Positions 1-9,953 of a stretch of DNA of 64,000 bases are shown one piece after another. Position 1 is the first letter of the stretch; every line of letters starts with the position of its first letter. Source of the stretch: M3007 sp043764095 (GTDB lineage: Bacteria; Bacteroidota; Bacteroidia; Chitinophagales; Saprospiraceae); the NCBI GenBank assembly GCA_043764095.1, contig JAYUKX010000103.1:27931-91930 (forward strand), given 5' to 3'. Position numbers and translations under genes: made by a program. The notes below the pieces were generated by a model. That model had not been told where the DNA came from and did no database searches. It saw nothing but the letters and a program-made list of their open reading frames with translations.

Positions 1-931
1 TTGCATCCATATCGGGATTTTTTTTCATGAATTTATGGATTGCAATAACTAATCCTTCCACTAGTCCTTCTTGACGGCCTTCTACGCGACCCTCTTGACG
101 GCCTTCTACGCGACCTTCTTGTATGTACTTTTGAAGAAAGAAAGGACGCACCATTTCTTGTTCATCAGCAGTGAGTACTTTGTCAATATTACTCAAGTTT
201 TGCTGTATTGTTTTGGATATACTAACCATATACGTTATTGTTGATTGTATGACAAAAAAATAGGACTTATCTGTTTTAAATTTCGTTGCAAAAATAATGA
301 CTTTTTTCCAGTTTTCCCGCAAGTATTTTTCATCACGGCTATATTTTAGTGCTAATAATACATTCCTCAAAGCATAAAACTTCAAATTTTCAATCGTTTC
401 CTCTGTCAACAGCGCAGTATCCAATATGAGATAATTGAACGAGGGAACAAACTGTAATAGATCCTCTGGCACATTTGGGAATAGCGTTACAGGCGATTCT
501 TTGAACACTGGTGTACTACCATGCGCAATCAAAATTGGGATAGATAATGTCAACGATCTACCCTGTTTCCTGTCTTCGACCCATACATTTGTGATATAGC
601 GATTAAACTGCTCATAAGTTGGTACCACACCATCGCTTTTATGCTCGAAGAGCAGGCAAATCCTACATGGTTGTTCAGTCTTGGTTTGCCCCTCGTAACA
701 AACATCGGCCAAGTTGATCTGTAATTGCTCATTGATAAACGAGGCATTAGTCAACTTGATCGTCCGCAGATCCAAAAGGTCAAATATATGTTTCGGCAGT
801 ACAAGTTCAATAATTTGCATCACAATAACCCTCGACTGGAGCATTGCCCTAACATACTTGTCGTGTGGTTGATGAATAAAATGATTTATATCAAGTGATT
901 CAGGCTGCTTTCTCTTTTTTTTCTTTGACAT
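1..931 (-). CDS. Rpn family recombination-promoting nuclease / putative transposase, truncated by the window edge
   Basis: The frame is open from an ATG at 931 to the left edge, about 310 codons with no stop, so the 3' end lies outside. The N-terminus is Lys-rich (MSKKKKRKQPE), followed by the family-typical HDKYVRAML block and LLFEHKSDG, whose E-x-K fits the PD-(D/E)XK nuclease core. The tail is made of EGR/VEGRQ repeats, which are common at the C-terminus of Rpn-like proteins. Known for the family: DNA endonucleases that raise RecA-independent recombination, often annotated as transposases and present in many lineage-specific copies. I infer a nuclease role from motif resemblance only. The next gene upstream on the same strand is the T9SS-like fragment and the FG-GAP gene, with an AT-rich gap between. 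Confidence 0.8.
   Translation of the reverse strand, partial: MSKKKKRKQPESLDINHFIHQPHDKYVRAMLQSRVIVMQIIELVLPKHIFDLLDLRTIKLTNASFINEQLQINLADVCYEGQTKTEQPCRICLLFEHKSDGVVPTYEQFNRYITNVWVEDRKQGRSLTLSIPILIAHGSTPVFKESPVTLFPNVPEDLLQFVPSFNYLILDTALLTEETIENLKFYALRNVLLALKYSRDEKYLRENWKKVIIFATKFKTDKSYFFVIQSTITYMVSISKTIQQNLSNIDKVLTADEQEMVRPFFLQKYIQEGRVEGRQEGRVEGRQEGLVEGLVIAIHKFMKKNPDMDA
71..118 (-). repeat. Two 24-bp tandem repeats in the Rpn tail
   Basis: Two consecutive 24-bp units encode (E/L)GRVEGRQ-type octapeptides. The unit length is a multiple of three, so copy-number change would lengthen or shorten the tail without a frameshift. Confidence 0.75.
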
Positions 932-938
932 GATGGCG

Positions 939-946
939 CAAAGTTA
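939..946 (-). promoter_or_regulatory. Promoter -7 box of the Rpn gene
   Basis: On the minus strand this reads TAACTTTG, a match to the Bacteroidetes -7 consensus TAnnTTTG, 7 bp before the ATG at 931. A TTG lies 22 bp upstream of it in the AT-rich stretch 950-1028. Predicted transcription starts almost at the start codon. The AT-rich stretch holds no other recognisable feature. Confidence 0.5.
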
Positions 947-1028
947 AAAAGGATTTTTAAAAATAAAACAATTTGTTTTTATTTTTTTAGAAATTTAAAA
1001 ATAAAAAACTATTTATTTATATTTTTTT

Positions 1029-1190
1029 TTATCGACCCACCACTACCACACGGCTACCTACACTCTTTTCATCACGCCAATGCAACAAATATACCCCAAT
1101 TGGCAACCCAGATACATCTATATCAAAAACAGGTGCGCTCGGCTTTAAATCTCGCACGTGCCGCGACGTAATATATAATATAGGCTTCAT
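1029..1190 (-). pseudogene. T9SS C-terminal-domain-like fragment directly after the FG-GAP stop
   Basis: A 53-codon frame starts with ATG at 1190 immediately after the TAG stop (1193-1191) of the FG-GAP gene and in the same reading frame. Its translation contains FDIDVSGLPIGVYLL followed by a VVVVGR end, the pattern of the second half of the T9SS type A sorting domain (ldlsgLpaGvYll...kvvk). The first half of that domain, with its PNP motif, is missing. It may be a remnant of another gene's 3' end, or the tail of the FG-GAP gene cut off by a nonsense mutation. A translated independent small protein is less likely. Confidence 0.45.
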
Positions 1191-4100
1191 CTATTCTAAA
1201 ACTACTACCCCAGCATTATTCCTGCCCACTATCAGTCTCGATGTCTTACCACCTACCCATACCGCATCACGAATTTCACCTGGAATGGACATACCCGAAC
1301 GCGCAGGAGGCATGGCTACAAAATGTCGTTTCCCATCGCCACTCAATATCAAACCACGGCCAGCATCCAAATGTCCGCCCTCCGGTTTTAGGCCAAAGAA
1401 ATTGCCCCCAAGAAACAGATCCTTATGCCCATCTCCATCAAAATCGGCAGGAACAATAGCAAATACAGGAAACCTTTGCGCTTCATCGGGTAGGTTTTCG
1501 AGCCGCCATGCGCCATTACCTTCGTTCCATGCTATACAGGAAGTGAGCATAGCGCAATGATAGGCCAAGGCTTTAGCACGCTGCTCTTCTGTAAATAATG
1601 TTTCATAGGTCATCTTGGCATAATCCTCAAAATGTAGGATTTTTTTCTTTAAAAAGGGCATTTGCGCAGTAATATCGGGTTTTGAAGCAAATGGATACGC
1701 AATATTGTCTGACCCTGTAAACCAATTCAATACAAACTCCGGTTTGCCATTTTTATCAAAATCATTGACATACAACGACATGGGCTGTTGCGCACTCGCT
1801 TTGAACTTTGAATTTAGCCCCCAATTGCCCAAAATCAAATCTAAATCACCATCTCCGTCCAGATCGGAGGATTCCACGGTATTCCACCAGCCCTCGGTCG
1901 CTATTTGGCCGTTATTTTCATCTTTGATGGGCAAAAGACTCGGTATAAATTTGCCACGGCCATCGTTCCTAAACGCCACCAATGGCATCCATTCGCTGGC
2001 CACCAACAGATCTAGGTCTTTATCGCCATCTAGATCGAGCCATTGGGCATCGGTCACCATGCCACCTGCTGCCAGTTCGCGGGTGGTGATATCCTCCCAT
2101 TGTCCGTTTCCGTTATTGCGCATCAAAAAACTAGTAGGTGGTACGCCATATCTGCCGGGAACACAACGTGCGCCAATAAACAAATCCTCATCGCCATCGC
2201 CATCTATATCGCCTGGCAACAGACAGGAAAGATTACCCGCAGCCGGTGGTGTTTTTTCTTTTTGCAAGGTAAAATTACCACGGCCATCGTTTTCGTAATA
2301 CCGTAATAAATAAGCGGTGATCGGTTTCATTTCATTACCACCACTACCAGCCAATAGATCGAGGTCACCGTCTTTATCTGCATCAAATAAAGTGAGGCAG
2401 GTGGTTTCTGCTGCTTTGTCGGTTTCGAGTGCCGGTTGTGCGACGGGTATAAATTTACCATCCGCTTTTTGGATAAATACCTGATCGGGATAATCCGGCC
2501 CTCCACCCAACACCAAATCGGGAAGGCCATCGCCATTTATATCGCCCGTTGCAAGCGCGGGACCTTCTGTAGAGAGCATGTGCGGCAATAATCGTTCATT
2601 ATCAAAGTCATTAAAACGGTTTTCATGGTGCGTAACTGGTGTTGAAAAAACTTGCGCCGTAACATCGTGGAACAAGGTATTTGTTTGTGTTTTTTTGAGG
2701 GAAGAAAAGGCCAAATTTGCATTCGATTGTTGAAGTGTAAGTATTTGATTTACAGCAATATTTGTTAATATTTGCATTTTTCGATTAGGCCAAGTGACGA
2801 TAAGCGAATCGACCGTTTTTGCACTACCTAACCCAAAAACCAAATCAGGTGCAGTACTACTCTGAAACCCACGTGTATTAAAATTTTGCTGTGAAAAATG
2901 TTGACCGCCCGCTATTATTTCCACTTTTGTCCCTATACCAAAGGGATTTTTTCCTGCACCTTCAAATTGTAGTGTCAAATATGAATTTCCTGTTTTGTTA
3001 TTGGTTTCGTTGCGATAAACAAAGGCTGGCATGTTTACATTATTTACCACTAGATCAAGATCACCATCATTGTCAAGATCGCCATAAGCCGCCCCGTTGG
3101 AATGAGATGGATCGCCCAAACCAAGGCCGGATGCTTGATTTTGGAAGCGCATACCGCCTCCGTTTACAAAAGCATAATTAGATAATTTATTGGAAGGCAA
3201 GTACGCTGCAAATTCGCGCCAATCGTATTTACCGGATTCTGTTACTTTTTTCCGCACCGCCTCTTTGTCGTTAATAAAAGAAGTAAAATCGAGGTACATA
3301 ATATCGCGGTAAATACCATTGGCCACAAAAATATCTTTCCAGCCATCATTATCAAAATCAAAGAGTAATGCGCCCCAACTCCAATCGGTGGCAGCCACAC
3401 CCGATTGGTGTGCTACTTCTGAGAAGTGTCCATTCCCATCATTTAATTGCAGACAATTTTGTAAAATTTGATAGTGGAAATCGGCACGATATTTTGCATC
3501 TTCCAAATGGTATTCATCGAATAATGTCATCGTTTTAAGGCGGTAATTATCGGCTGCAAGCATGTCAGTAGTGAATATTTCCGGGTCGCCGTCGTTATCC
3601 AAATCGGCAATATCGGCCCCCATACTGCTTACCGAGCAATGGTCTGTATTGGAAGACAATTTTTCTGCGAAGCGGTTATTACCTTGGTTAAAATACAAAT
3701 AATCGCGTTCCCAAAAGTCATTCGAGATATAAATATCCGGCAGCATATCGCCATTGAGATCGCTTACAGATACACCAAGTCCAAACCCAATAGCAGCCCC
3801 ATAAATGCCTGCACTGGCACTTATATCGGTGAATTTAATGGGAATAGCAGGGTCTTTTACATTGTTAATCAACAACTTATCACCGCCTAAAGGATCGCGG
3901 TCATCTCGGTTGTTTTTATAGAGGCTTATCTTTGCAGGATCTTTAAAGCTATTATTGAGCAAGTAACAATCGAGATCACCATCGGCATCACAGTCGAAGA
4001 AAGCGGCATGGGTGCCATAGCCAGCGTCATTGAGTCCCCAAACAGCGGCGGCTTCGGTAAAGGTAGGTACACCATCGTGGCTGGCCGCATCGCCATTATT

Positions 4101-4568
4101 GATAAATAGTTCATTCTCCTTGTTACCTCCTGCCACATCGCCACTATTACAAACATAAATATCGAGCCAGCCATCGCCATTAACATCGGCCATGGTAGTA
4201 CCAGTTGACCACGATCGAGTCCCCCCAACCCCTGCTTTTTGGGTTACCTCCTCAAATTTCCAGTTGCCACGGTTGACAAAAAGGCTATTTTGAGTCATAT
4301 TGGCCGTAAAATACAGATCATTTAGGTTATCATTGTTAATATCCCCAATGGCTACGCCGCCGCCATTATAAAAATTGCGGTAGGTTAGTATATTAAATTG
4401 TTCACCATCTTGCACATTATTAGCAAAACTGATGCCGGTTTCGGCGGCTGGGAGCGCAGTAAATTGCGTAGGGGCAGGCAAAGTAGATGGATGGATTGTC
4501 GCATTATCTGATTTTTTACAACCAACAACAACGAGCGTTAATAAAAGGAGCGAGCGCAGCATATTCAT
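1191..4568 (-). CDS. FG-GAP/VCBS repeat lipoprotein with ASPIC/UnbV domain (first copy)
   Basis: This 1125-residue protein is predicted to be surface or outer-membrane anchored. The chosen start (MNMLRSLLLL) gives a lipoprotein signal with lipobox VVGC (Cys17); the longer frame upstream would bury it, and a -7 box sits just before this ATG. The body is full of Ca-binding-like DxDxDGxxD/DINNDN repeats of the FG-GAP (integrin alpha-like) propeller type in two blocks, separated by an ASPIC/UnbV segment around residues 535-610 (RGFQSS...FGLGSAKTVDSL). It lies downstream of the SusC/SusD pair on the same strand, separated by a terminator. A paralogue lies on the other side at 12613. Function of these lipoproteins is not established; association with SusCD suggests handling of an extracellular ligand. 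Confidence 0.88.
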   Translation of the reverse strand: MNMLRSLLLLTLVVVGCKKSDNATIHPSTLPAPTQFTALPAAETGISFANNVQDGEQFNILTYRNFYNGGGVAIGDINNDNLNDLYFTANMTQNSLFVNRGNWKFEEVTQKAGVGGTRSWSTGTTMADVNGDGWLDIYVCNSGDVAGGNKENELFINNGDAASHDGVPTFTEAAAVWGLNDAGYGTHAAFFDCDADGDLDCYLLNNSFKDPAKISLYKNNRDDRDPLGGDKLLINNVKDPAIPIKFTDISASAGIYGAAIGFGLGVSVSDLNGDMLPDIYISNDFWERDYLYFNQGNNRFAEKLSSNTDHCSVSSMGADIADLDNDGDPEIFTTDMLAADNYRLKTMTLFDEYHLEDAKYRADFHYQILQNCLQLNDGNGHFSEVAHQSGVAATDWSWGALLFDFDNDGWKDIFVANGIYRDIMYLDFTSFINDKEAVRKKVTESGKYDWREFAAYLPSNKLSNYAFVNGGGMRFQNQASGLGLGDPSHSNGAAYGDLDNDGDLDLVVNNVNMPAFVYRNETNNKTGNSYLTLQFEGAGKNPFGIGTKVEIIAGGQHFSQQNFNTRGFQSSTAPDLVFGLGSAKTVDSLIVTWPNRKMQILTNIAVNQILTLQQSNANLAFSSLKKTQTNTLFHDVTAQVFSTPVTHHENRFNDFDNERLLPHMLSTEGPALATGDINGDGLPDLVLGGGPDYPDQVFIQKADGKFIPVAQPALETDKAAETTCLTLFDADKDGDLDLLAGSGGNEMKPITAYLLRYYENDGRGNFTLQKEKTPPAAGNLSCLLPGDIDGDGDEDLFIGARCVPGRYGVPPTSFLMRNNGNGQWEDITTRELAAGGMVTDAQWLDLDGDKDLDLLVASEWMPLVAFRNDGRGKFIPSLLPIKDENNGQIATEGWWNTVESSDLDGDGDLDLILGNWGLNSKFKASAQQPMSLYVNDFDKNGKPEFVLNWFTGSDNIAYPFASKPDITAQMPFLKKKILHFEDYAKMTYETLFTEEQRAKALAYHCAMLTSCIAWNEGNGAWRLENLPDEAQRFPVFAIVPADFDGDGHKDLFLGGNFFGLKPEGGHLDAGRGLILSGDGKRHFVAMPPARSGMSIPGEIRDAVWVGGKTSRLIVGRNNAGVVVLE

Positions 4569-4572
4569 TGTG

Positions 4573-4580
4573 CAAAGGTA
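4573..4580 (-). promoter_or_regulatory. Promoter -7 box of the FG-GAP lipoprotein gene
   Basis: The minus strand reads TACCTTTG followed by CACA and then the ATG at 4568. It matches TAnnTTTG exactly and implies a nearly leaderless mRNA. It supports choosing the ATG at 4568 over the ATG at 4646. Confidence 0.6.
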
Positions 4581-4792
4581 AATAAAGTGGTGAGCATTTT
4601 TAGTAGAGGAGAGCGAATAAGGATTGGTGTTGGAATAAAGGTACAAATTCAGGCTTCAGATTTTGATTTCAGATTTTCTGTTTTTTCGCACGAATAGCCT
4701 ACCTATTTAAGCGGGAAAAGAGGAAATATGAGGGCAAAAGATGTGCATCAATTGTACCTTTATTTCGACACCGATCCTAAGGAACACAACTT

Positions 4793-4833
4793 AAAAAAAG
4801 TGCCTTCCATTCAATAACTGAACAGAAGGCACT
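4793..4833 (-). terminator. Intrinsic terminator of the SusCD operon
   Basis: AGTGCCTTC (4799-4807) pairs with GAAGGCACT (4825-4833), giving a 9-bp stem. On the minus strand it is followed by a run of seven or more T. It lies 93 bp past the SusD stop codon. The rest of 4581-4925 shows no gene. Confidence 0.8.
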
Positions 4834-4925
4834 AAAATACATGTAATTAATTTTAAATGTCGCGTTGGAGACAACCCATAATTCTCACTTATTTAATTAT
4901 CTCTACTAACGTCTCGACTCTATTA

Positions 4926-6623
4926 TTACCAACCTGGATTTTGCTTCAACTGCGCAGCACCATCTTTTTGAGATAAGATGATCTGGATTTGTGGTATCGG
5001 ATAAAGCATGTGTTTTTGCTGAAATTCAACACCTTGCGCAAGATACTGGCGGCGTGTTTTCTCAACAGCCAGATACTCGTTTATTGTTTTGCTGGCATAG
5101 TCGAAGCCCCAACGACGCAAATCGAAGAAACGGTGTCCTTCCATTGCTAGTTCAACCCTGCGTTCCATGCGTACTGCAGCGCGCGCAGCGGCTTGGTCGG
5201 TCCATGCAGCAGTGTAAGTACCTACTTTATACTTTGCCCAAGTGATGGAAGGATCGGCAATGTCAACTGGAGATGAAGGTCCTTGCCCACAACCGGCTGC
5301 ACGTGCACGAACGATATTCACCAGTTCGCGAGCACGCTCCAAGTTATTCAATTCTACTTCACATTCTGCCAACATCAACAAGACATCGGAGTAGCGAATA
5401 ATTGGAATATTCAATGCTGAAAGTTGGAAATTAGACCAACCCACTGCTGAACCAGCGCCAGAGTTTTTGTCATAGATCAACTTTTTAGGGCTATATGGGC
5501 CAGCATAAGAGCGGCTACGAATCCACGATGGCGCATGTAAACCCCAGTCATGGTAAGGTACATCATCGCGGCCTACTGTAAAGTCCAAGCGAGGATCTAC
5601 GTTGTCGGTAGCTGGATCAAGTTCTACTGCGTTAAAATTTGCCACAGGCAAACCATTTGCATCTACTTTAAACGCATTCACCAAATTCTGAGAAGGCTGA
5701 TGGAAGCCACAGCAACCAAATGGACCACCATGCGGGTAGTTCAAACGATCGGCGAAATTACCATTTTCGCCACCACCAGAGCCGTCATTGGCTGATGCTT
5801 GGATAGAGAAAATCATTTCTGTACCATTCTCTTTGCCTACTGTAAAGATATTACGGAAGCACGGCTCCAATGCGTATTTCCCGCTATTCACAACAGCATC
5901 CAATTCCTCTTTTGCTTTTGCATATTGATTGGTATAGAGATACACTTTACCAAGATAAGCTTTAGCCGCAAATTTGTTTGCACGGCCTTTTGCTGCCTGT
6001 ACTTCTGGAAGTTGGTCAGCAGCAGACTGGAAATCAGCGATGATTTTGTCGGTTGGTTGCACATCATTAGGGACGCGGAACTCTTCAGCCGTTTCATCAA
6101 AATAAGGAACATTTCCAAACAATTTCCACAATTCGAAGTGGTAATGGCCACGCAAAAAGCGCGACTCGCCATTGATAGCCGCTTGGTCTGTGGCAGATAT
6201 GTCCGTCGCTTTCGCAGCCAACTTCAAGGCAGAGTTAGAACGTGCTATCCCTTCGTATAAGGCTTTAAATTTGTAGTTGAAGTACGTGTTACTAGGCAAC
6301 CAATTGTACAACTCTACTTCAGTAACTTCGCCTTGGTCGCCTGGCTCCGATCCTTTGTAAGCATCATCCGAGGCAACACTACCCCAAATCCAGTTAGAAC
6401 CTGCTGTTGGCCAAGGTGTACCATATTGCCCCCAGTCGTTATTCCAGCCATCCAGCATTGAATATGCCGAGATAAGTGCAGCATCTACACCTTTTTTATT
6501 GGAAAGCGTTACTTCCGAAAAAGCACCCTGAGGATTCGCTTCCAAAAAATCCTTGCTACAAGACCACGCCAAACAAAAGGCGATCACGACAAGAATTGCA
6601 TTAATAATATTTGTCTTTTTCAT
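4926..6623 (-). CDS. SusD/RagB family outer-membrane lipoprotein
   Basis: This 565-residue protein is a ligand-capturing lipoprotein that forms the lid on the SusC channel. The signal peptide MKKTNIINAILVVIAF ends in lipobox AWSC (Cys22). The typical SusD order is present: N-terminal FLEANPQGAF, TPR-like helices (RFLRGHYHFELWKLFG, AKAYLGKVYLYTNQY), and the C-terminal block with RYSDVLLMLAE, RRVELAMEGHRFFDLRRW and a final YPIPQ segment. Length fits the family (about 500-600). It follows the SusC gene by 51 bp on the same strand and must be co-transcribed. The substrate cannot be told from sequence alone. Confidence 0.95.
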   Translation of the reverse strand: MKKTNIINAILVVIAFCLAWSCSKDFLEANPQGAFSEVTLSNKKGVDAALISAYSMLDGWNNDWGQYGTPWPTAGSNWIWGSVASDDAYKGSEPGDQGEVTEVELYNWLPSNTYFNYKFKALYEGIARSNSALKLAAKATDISATDQAAINGESRFLRGHYHFELWKLFGNVPYFDETAEEFRVPNDVQPTDKIIADFQSAADQLPEVQAAKGRANKFAAKAYLGKVYLYTNQYAKAKEELDAVVNSGKYALEPCFRNIFTVGKENGTEMIFSIQASANDGSGGGENGNFADRLNYPHGGPFGCCGFHQPSQNLVNAFKVDANGLPVANFNAVELDPATDNVDPRLDFTVGRDDVPYHDWGLHAPSWIRSRSYAGPYSPKKLIYDKNSGAGSAVGWSNFQLSALNIPIIRYSDVLLMLAECEVELNNLERARELVNIVRARAAGCGQGPSSPVDIADPSITWAKYKVGTYTAAWTDQAAARAAVRMERRVELAMEGHRFFDLRRWGFDYASKTINEYLAVEKTRRQYLAQGVEFQQKHMLYPIPQIQIILSQKDGAAQLKQNPGW

Positions 6624-6674
6624 TCTTAAATAATTAAAAAATTAAGTATCAATTTTTAAATTTGTAGATGCCGA

Positions 6675-9600
6675 TTAGAAATTAGCATTTACACCCACCA
6701 AGAAAATCTTAGAGGTTGGGTAGTTACCAAAATCAAAGCCATTCAACAAGTTATTATTGGAAACACCGTTGCTGTTCTGCACATTCACAGTAGAAAGTGC
6801 TGGATCGATACCGCTGTATTTGGTAGCAGTAAAGATATTCTGACCTTGAACATAGATGCGTATTTTTTCTACTTTACCATTGAACAAAGACTTTGGCAAA
6901 GCATAGCCGATCTGTAAAGTACGCAAGCGCGTATAAGAACCATCTTCTATGTAATATGTGCTGGGTGTACGGCTACCTGCGTCATTAATATTCAACTGTG
7001 GAATATTAGATGCTTTGTTTTCTGCCCAAGAATTATTCAATACTTCAGTACGAACATTGGTATTGAACTGGCGGAAATCGGTGAACAATTTATTATAGTT
7101 AAAAATTTGGTTGCCATAAGAACCAAAGATAAATGCTGTCAAGTCAAAGCCTTTGTAATTCAAACCTAGGTTCAAACCCATAGTAAGATCCGGGTGAGGG
7201 CTACCGATAACGCCTTGGTCTGCAGCATCAATTTTGCCGTCAGAAACACCTGTTTTGGCACCATCTACTTCACCATCAATATCTTTCCAACGCAAACCAC
7301 CCACTACTGCGCTAGCTTGATAAACTGCCGTTGCATTACCTGTTGCTTCGCGAACTTTACGGTTTTGCTCGTCAATTTCGGCTTGATTTTGCCAAATTCC
7401 ATCTACTGTCCAACCAAAGAATGTACCGATCGGCTGTCCTACTTTATTAATACCAACTGTACCGATACGAGAATCAAAACCACCAGTTAAGAAGAAATCT
7501 TGGTCACCAACAATGGTTTCCAATTTATTCTTATAGTGCGAAAGATTCAAACTTACGTCGTATCCTAAACCGCCACCGATACGATTGCGGTGGTTCAATC
7601 CGAGATCAACGCCTCTATTGCTTACTTTACCAGCATTGATAAAGGCTGGCGCAGCAGTGCCCGCCGTACCTGGCAATGTTGGATTTACCAACAAACCATC
7701 TACTGTACGTGTCCACAAGTCCAATACTAAACCAAATTTGCCTTTGTACATATTCAAATCCAGACCAAGATTAGTGGATCTGTTTTCTTCCCAAGTAGTT
7801 GTAGCGCTACCACGATTGTTCAATGCATAACCCAACACAGCAGAGCCATTAGAGCCATTGATATCGTAGAAACTGCTTTCTGGGCCACCAGAGTAACGGT
7901 CAAATGCATTACCAGCAGGAATTTCATCAAAACCTGTGATACCAAAACCAGCACGGATTTTGAGTTCATCAATGGCTTCAATGCTTTTCAAAAATGGCTC
8001 TTCGGATAAGCGCCAAGCAATACTTGCAGCTGGGAACACGCCATATTTATCATTACCAAAACTAGAAGAACCATCGCGGCGCACTGATGCACGCAAATAG
8101 TACTTTTCGTTAAAGTTATAATCAACTTGGCCAAACATAGAGAATATAGCCCCAAAATTACCAAACGAACTCACATTATCAGTTCCTGGATCCGCTAATC
8201 CACCATTGAGGTACCAGTTATCTTCTTCTGTATTGAAATAACCATTGAATTGGCCAAATACCTGACGATAAGTGCGGCGTAGTGCTTCCACACCACCCAA
8301 CAAATTCAAATGGTGCTTTTCGTTAAAAGTATGGTCATACGTAGCCGTATTTGTCCAGATCCAGTCGAACCCATTTTGCCATGTTTCATTAAAACCGTTT
8401 ACAGTGTTTGGCTCAGAGTTTTCGAATGTTGGGTAAGAGAAACCGTGGAACCAGTTACTGAAAGCAGTTACACCATAGCTACTGCGTAATTTGAGATCAC
8501 CGATTGGATTCCAAACAGTGTAAACATTTCCAAGGATACGGTTTAAATCACCATCATTTTTGCGGTTGCGATATACCATAGCATAAGGGTTGCTACCATT
8601 ACCAAGGCCATTCGCTTTTGAACCTGCAAAATTTACACCACTGATATCATAAACGGGTACAGATGGGTGCGCTTTGATGATATTGGTCATAACATTACCT
8701 TCTGCTTGGTTACCACCTGGCTGCGACACCTGATTACCACGAGAATAAGTAAAGTTTTCGCCAAATTTCCAGCGACCAGCGGTAAATTCGCTGTTGGCAC
8801 GAATAGAATAACGCTTAAAATGCGTAAATTTCATCGTTCCTTGTTGGTTAAAATAGTTCCCCGAAATGCTGAAGGTAGCGCGATCAGTACCACCAGATAT
8901 ATTCAAATTATGCTCGGTCATTGGAGCTGGATCATATACTTCATCCCACCAATCAGTACCATCCTGATTGGTTTTCATAATTAAATTATTAGGGTAGTTG
9001 TACTTGGATTCATCTACTGTATTAGAACCTGTTGGGTAAATATAAGTAGGGATTACAGGCTCGGCGCCTGTACCAAATGGATTATTTACATCCACATCCA
9101 AACCAGCGTTTTTATACACCTTAAACAATACTTTTGCATCATCTGCGGTAGATTGCACTAAGAAATCATTGTACCCACCTACAGGGTTCTGGATACCATA
9201 ATTGGCATCGTATGAAATCTTTGTTTTGCCCGCTTTACCTTTTTTTGTGGTGATGATGATAACGCCATTATTGGCACGAACACCATAAATATTAGCAGCA
9301 GATGCATCTTTAAGTATCTGAATACTCTCAATATCATTTGGATTGATCATATTGTTGAACTTATCCTGAAACTGCACACCATCCACCACAATAAGGGGGT
9401 CATTACTGGTAGCAAAAGAAGAGAATCCACGAATACGAATATTTGTACCTTCTCCTGGTTGTCCAGAAGTAGAAGTAACAACACCTGTGGCACGGCCTTC
9501 CAAACGTTGGCCAAAACTAGCACCTGTTTGTGATTTTAAGTCTTCCGATTTGACAACTGAAACCGCACCAGAGATATCCCTTTTGCGTTGTGTGGTGTAG

Positions 9601-9953
9601 CCCGTTACAACCAATTCACCCAAAGTATTCGCGTTGGGTACCATCGAAACATTGATGATGCTTTCGGAACCGACAGTAATTTCTTGTGGCGTATAACCTG
9701 TATAGGAAATGACCACAATACTACCATTCCTCACAGAAATAGCATAATTACCATTGATATCCGTAGCAGTACCATTGGCTGTACCTTTTTCAAGTACGGC
9801 AACACCTGTAAGGGATTCCCCGTTTTCATCAATGATTTTACCTGAAATGCGTGCTGTTTGTGCAAAAAGCACAAAACCAGATAACACTAAAGGAATAATA
9901 AGCATCCACTGACGCAGATGGCCTACATTAATTAAGTTTAATATTTTTTTCAT
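6675..9953 (-). CDS. SusC/RagA family TonB-linked outer-membrane transporter
   Basis: This 1092-residue protein is a TonB-dependent outer-membrane channel for oligosaccharides or similar ligands. Order: signal peptide with a Gln cleavage context (FVLFAQ, about residue 32), carboxypeptidase-regulatory-like beta-sandwich about residues 33-110 (GKIIDENGESLTGVAV), plug domain about 118-230 with the SusC hallmark IRIRGFSSF...DPLIVVDGVQF and NGVIIITTKKGK, then a 22-strand barrel to the C-terminal VGVNANF ending in Phe. First gene of the SusC-SusD operon. Energy would come from a TonB-ExbBD complex such as those encoded at 45-51 kb. Confidence 0.96.
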   Translation of the reverse strand: MKKILNLINVGHLRQWMLIIPLVLSGFVLFAQTARISGKIIDENGESLTGVAVLEKGTANGTATDINGNYAISVRNGSIVVISYTGYTPQEITVGSESIINVSMVPNANTLGELVVTGYTTQRKRDISGAVSVVKSEDLKSQTGASFGQRLEGRATGVVTSTSGQPGEGTNIRIRGFSSFATSNDPLIVVDGVQFQDKFNNMINPNDIESIQILKDASAANIYGVRANNGVIIITTKKGKAGKTKISYDANYGIQNPVGGYNDFLVQSTADDAKVLFKVYKNAGLDVDVNNPFGTGAEPVIPTYIYPTGSNTVDESKYNYPNNLIMKTNQDGTDWWDEVYDPAPMTEHNLNISGGTDRATFSISGNYFNQQGTMKFTHFKRYSIRANSEFTAGRWKFGENFTYSRGNQVSQPGGNQAEGNVMTNIIKAHPSVPVYDISGVNFAGSKANGLGNGSNPYAMVYRNRKNDGDLNRILGNVYTVWNPIGDLKLRSSYGVTAFSNWFHGFSYPTFENSEPNTVNGFNETWQNGFDWIWTNTATYDHTFNEKHHLNLLGGVEALRRTYRQVFGQFNGYFNTEEDNWYLNGGLADPGTDNVSSFGNFGAIFSMFGQVDYNFNEKYYLRASVRRDGSSSFGNDKYGVFPAASIAWRLSEEPFLKSIEAIDELKIRAGFGITGFDEIPAGNAFDRYSGGPESSFYDINGSNGSAVLGYALNNRGSATTTWEENRSTNLGLDLNMYKGKFGLVLDLWTRTVDGLLVNPTLPGTAGTAAPAFINAGKVSNRGVDLGLNHRNRIGGGLGYDVSLNLSHYKNKLETIVGDQDFFLTGGFDSRIGTVGINKVGQPIGTFFGWTVDGIWQNQAEIDEQNRKVREATGNATAVYQASAVVGGLRWKDIDGEVDGAKTGVSDGKIDAADQGVIGSPHPDLTMGLNLGLNYKGFDLTAFIFGSYGNQIFNYNKLFTDFRQFNTNVRTEVLNNSWAENKASNIPQLNINDAGSRTPSTYYIEDGSYTRLRTLQIGYALPKSLFNGKVEKIRIYVQGQNIFTATKYSGIDPALSTVNVQNSNGVSNNNLLNGFDFGNYPTSKIFLVGVNANF

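Noticed and set aside
1191..1193. TAG as a recoded sense codon leading into the T9SS-like fragment
   Set aside because: No evidence of suppressor tRNA or recoding signal; other genes here (for example kup) use TAG as a normal stop.
1705..2298. 197-residue plus-strand frame inside the FG-GAP gene
   Set aside because: Antisense shadow of the repetitive Asp/Gly-rich coding sequence; Ser/Pro-rich and without any domain.
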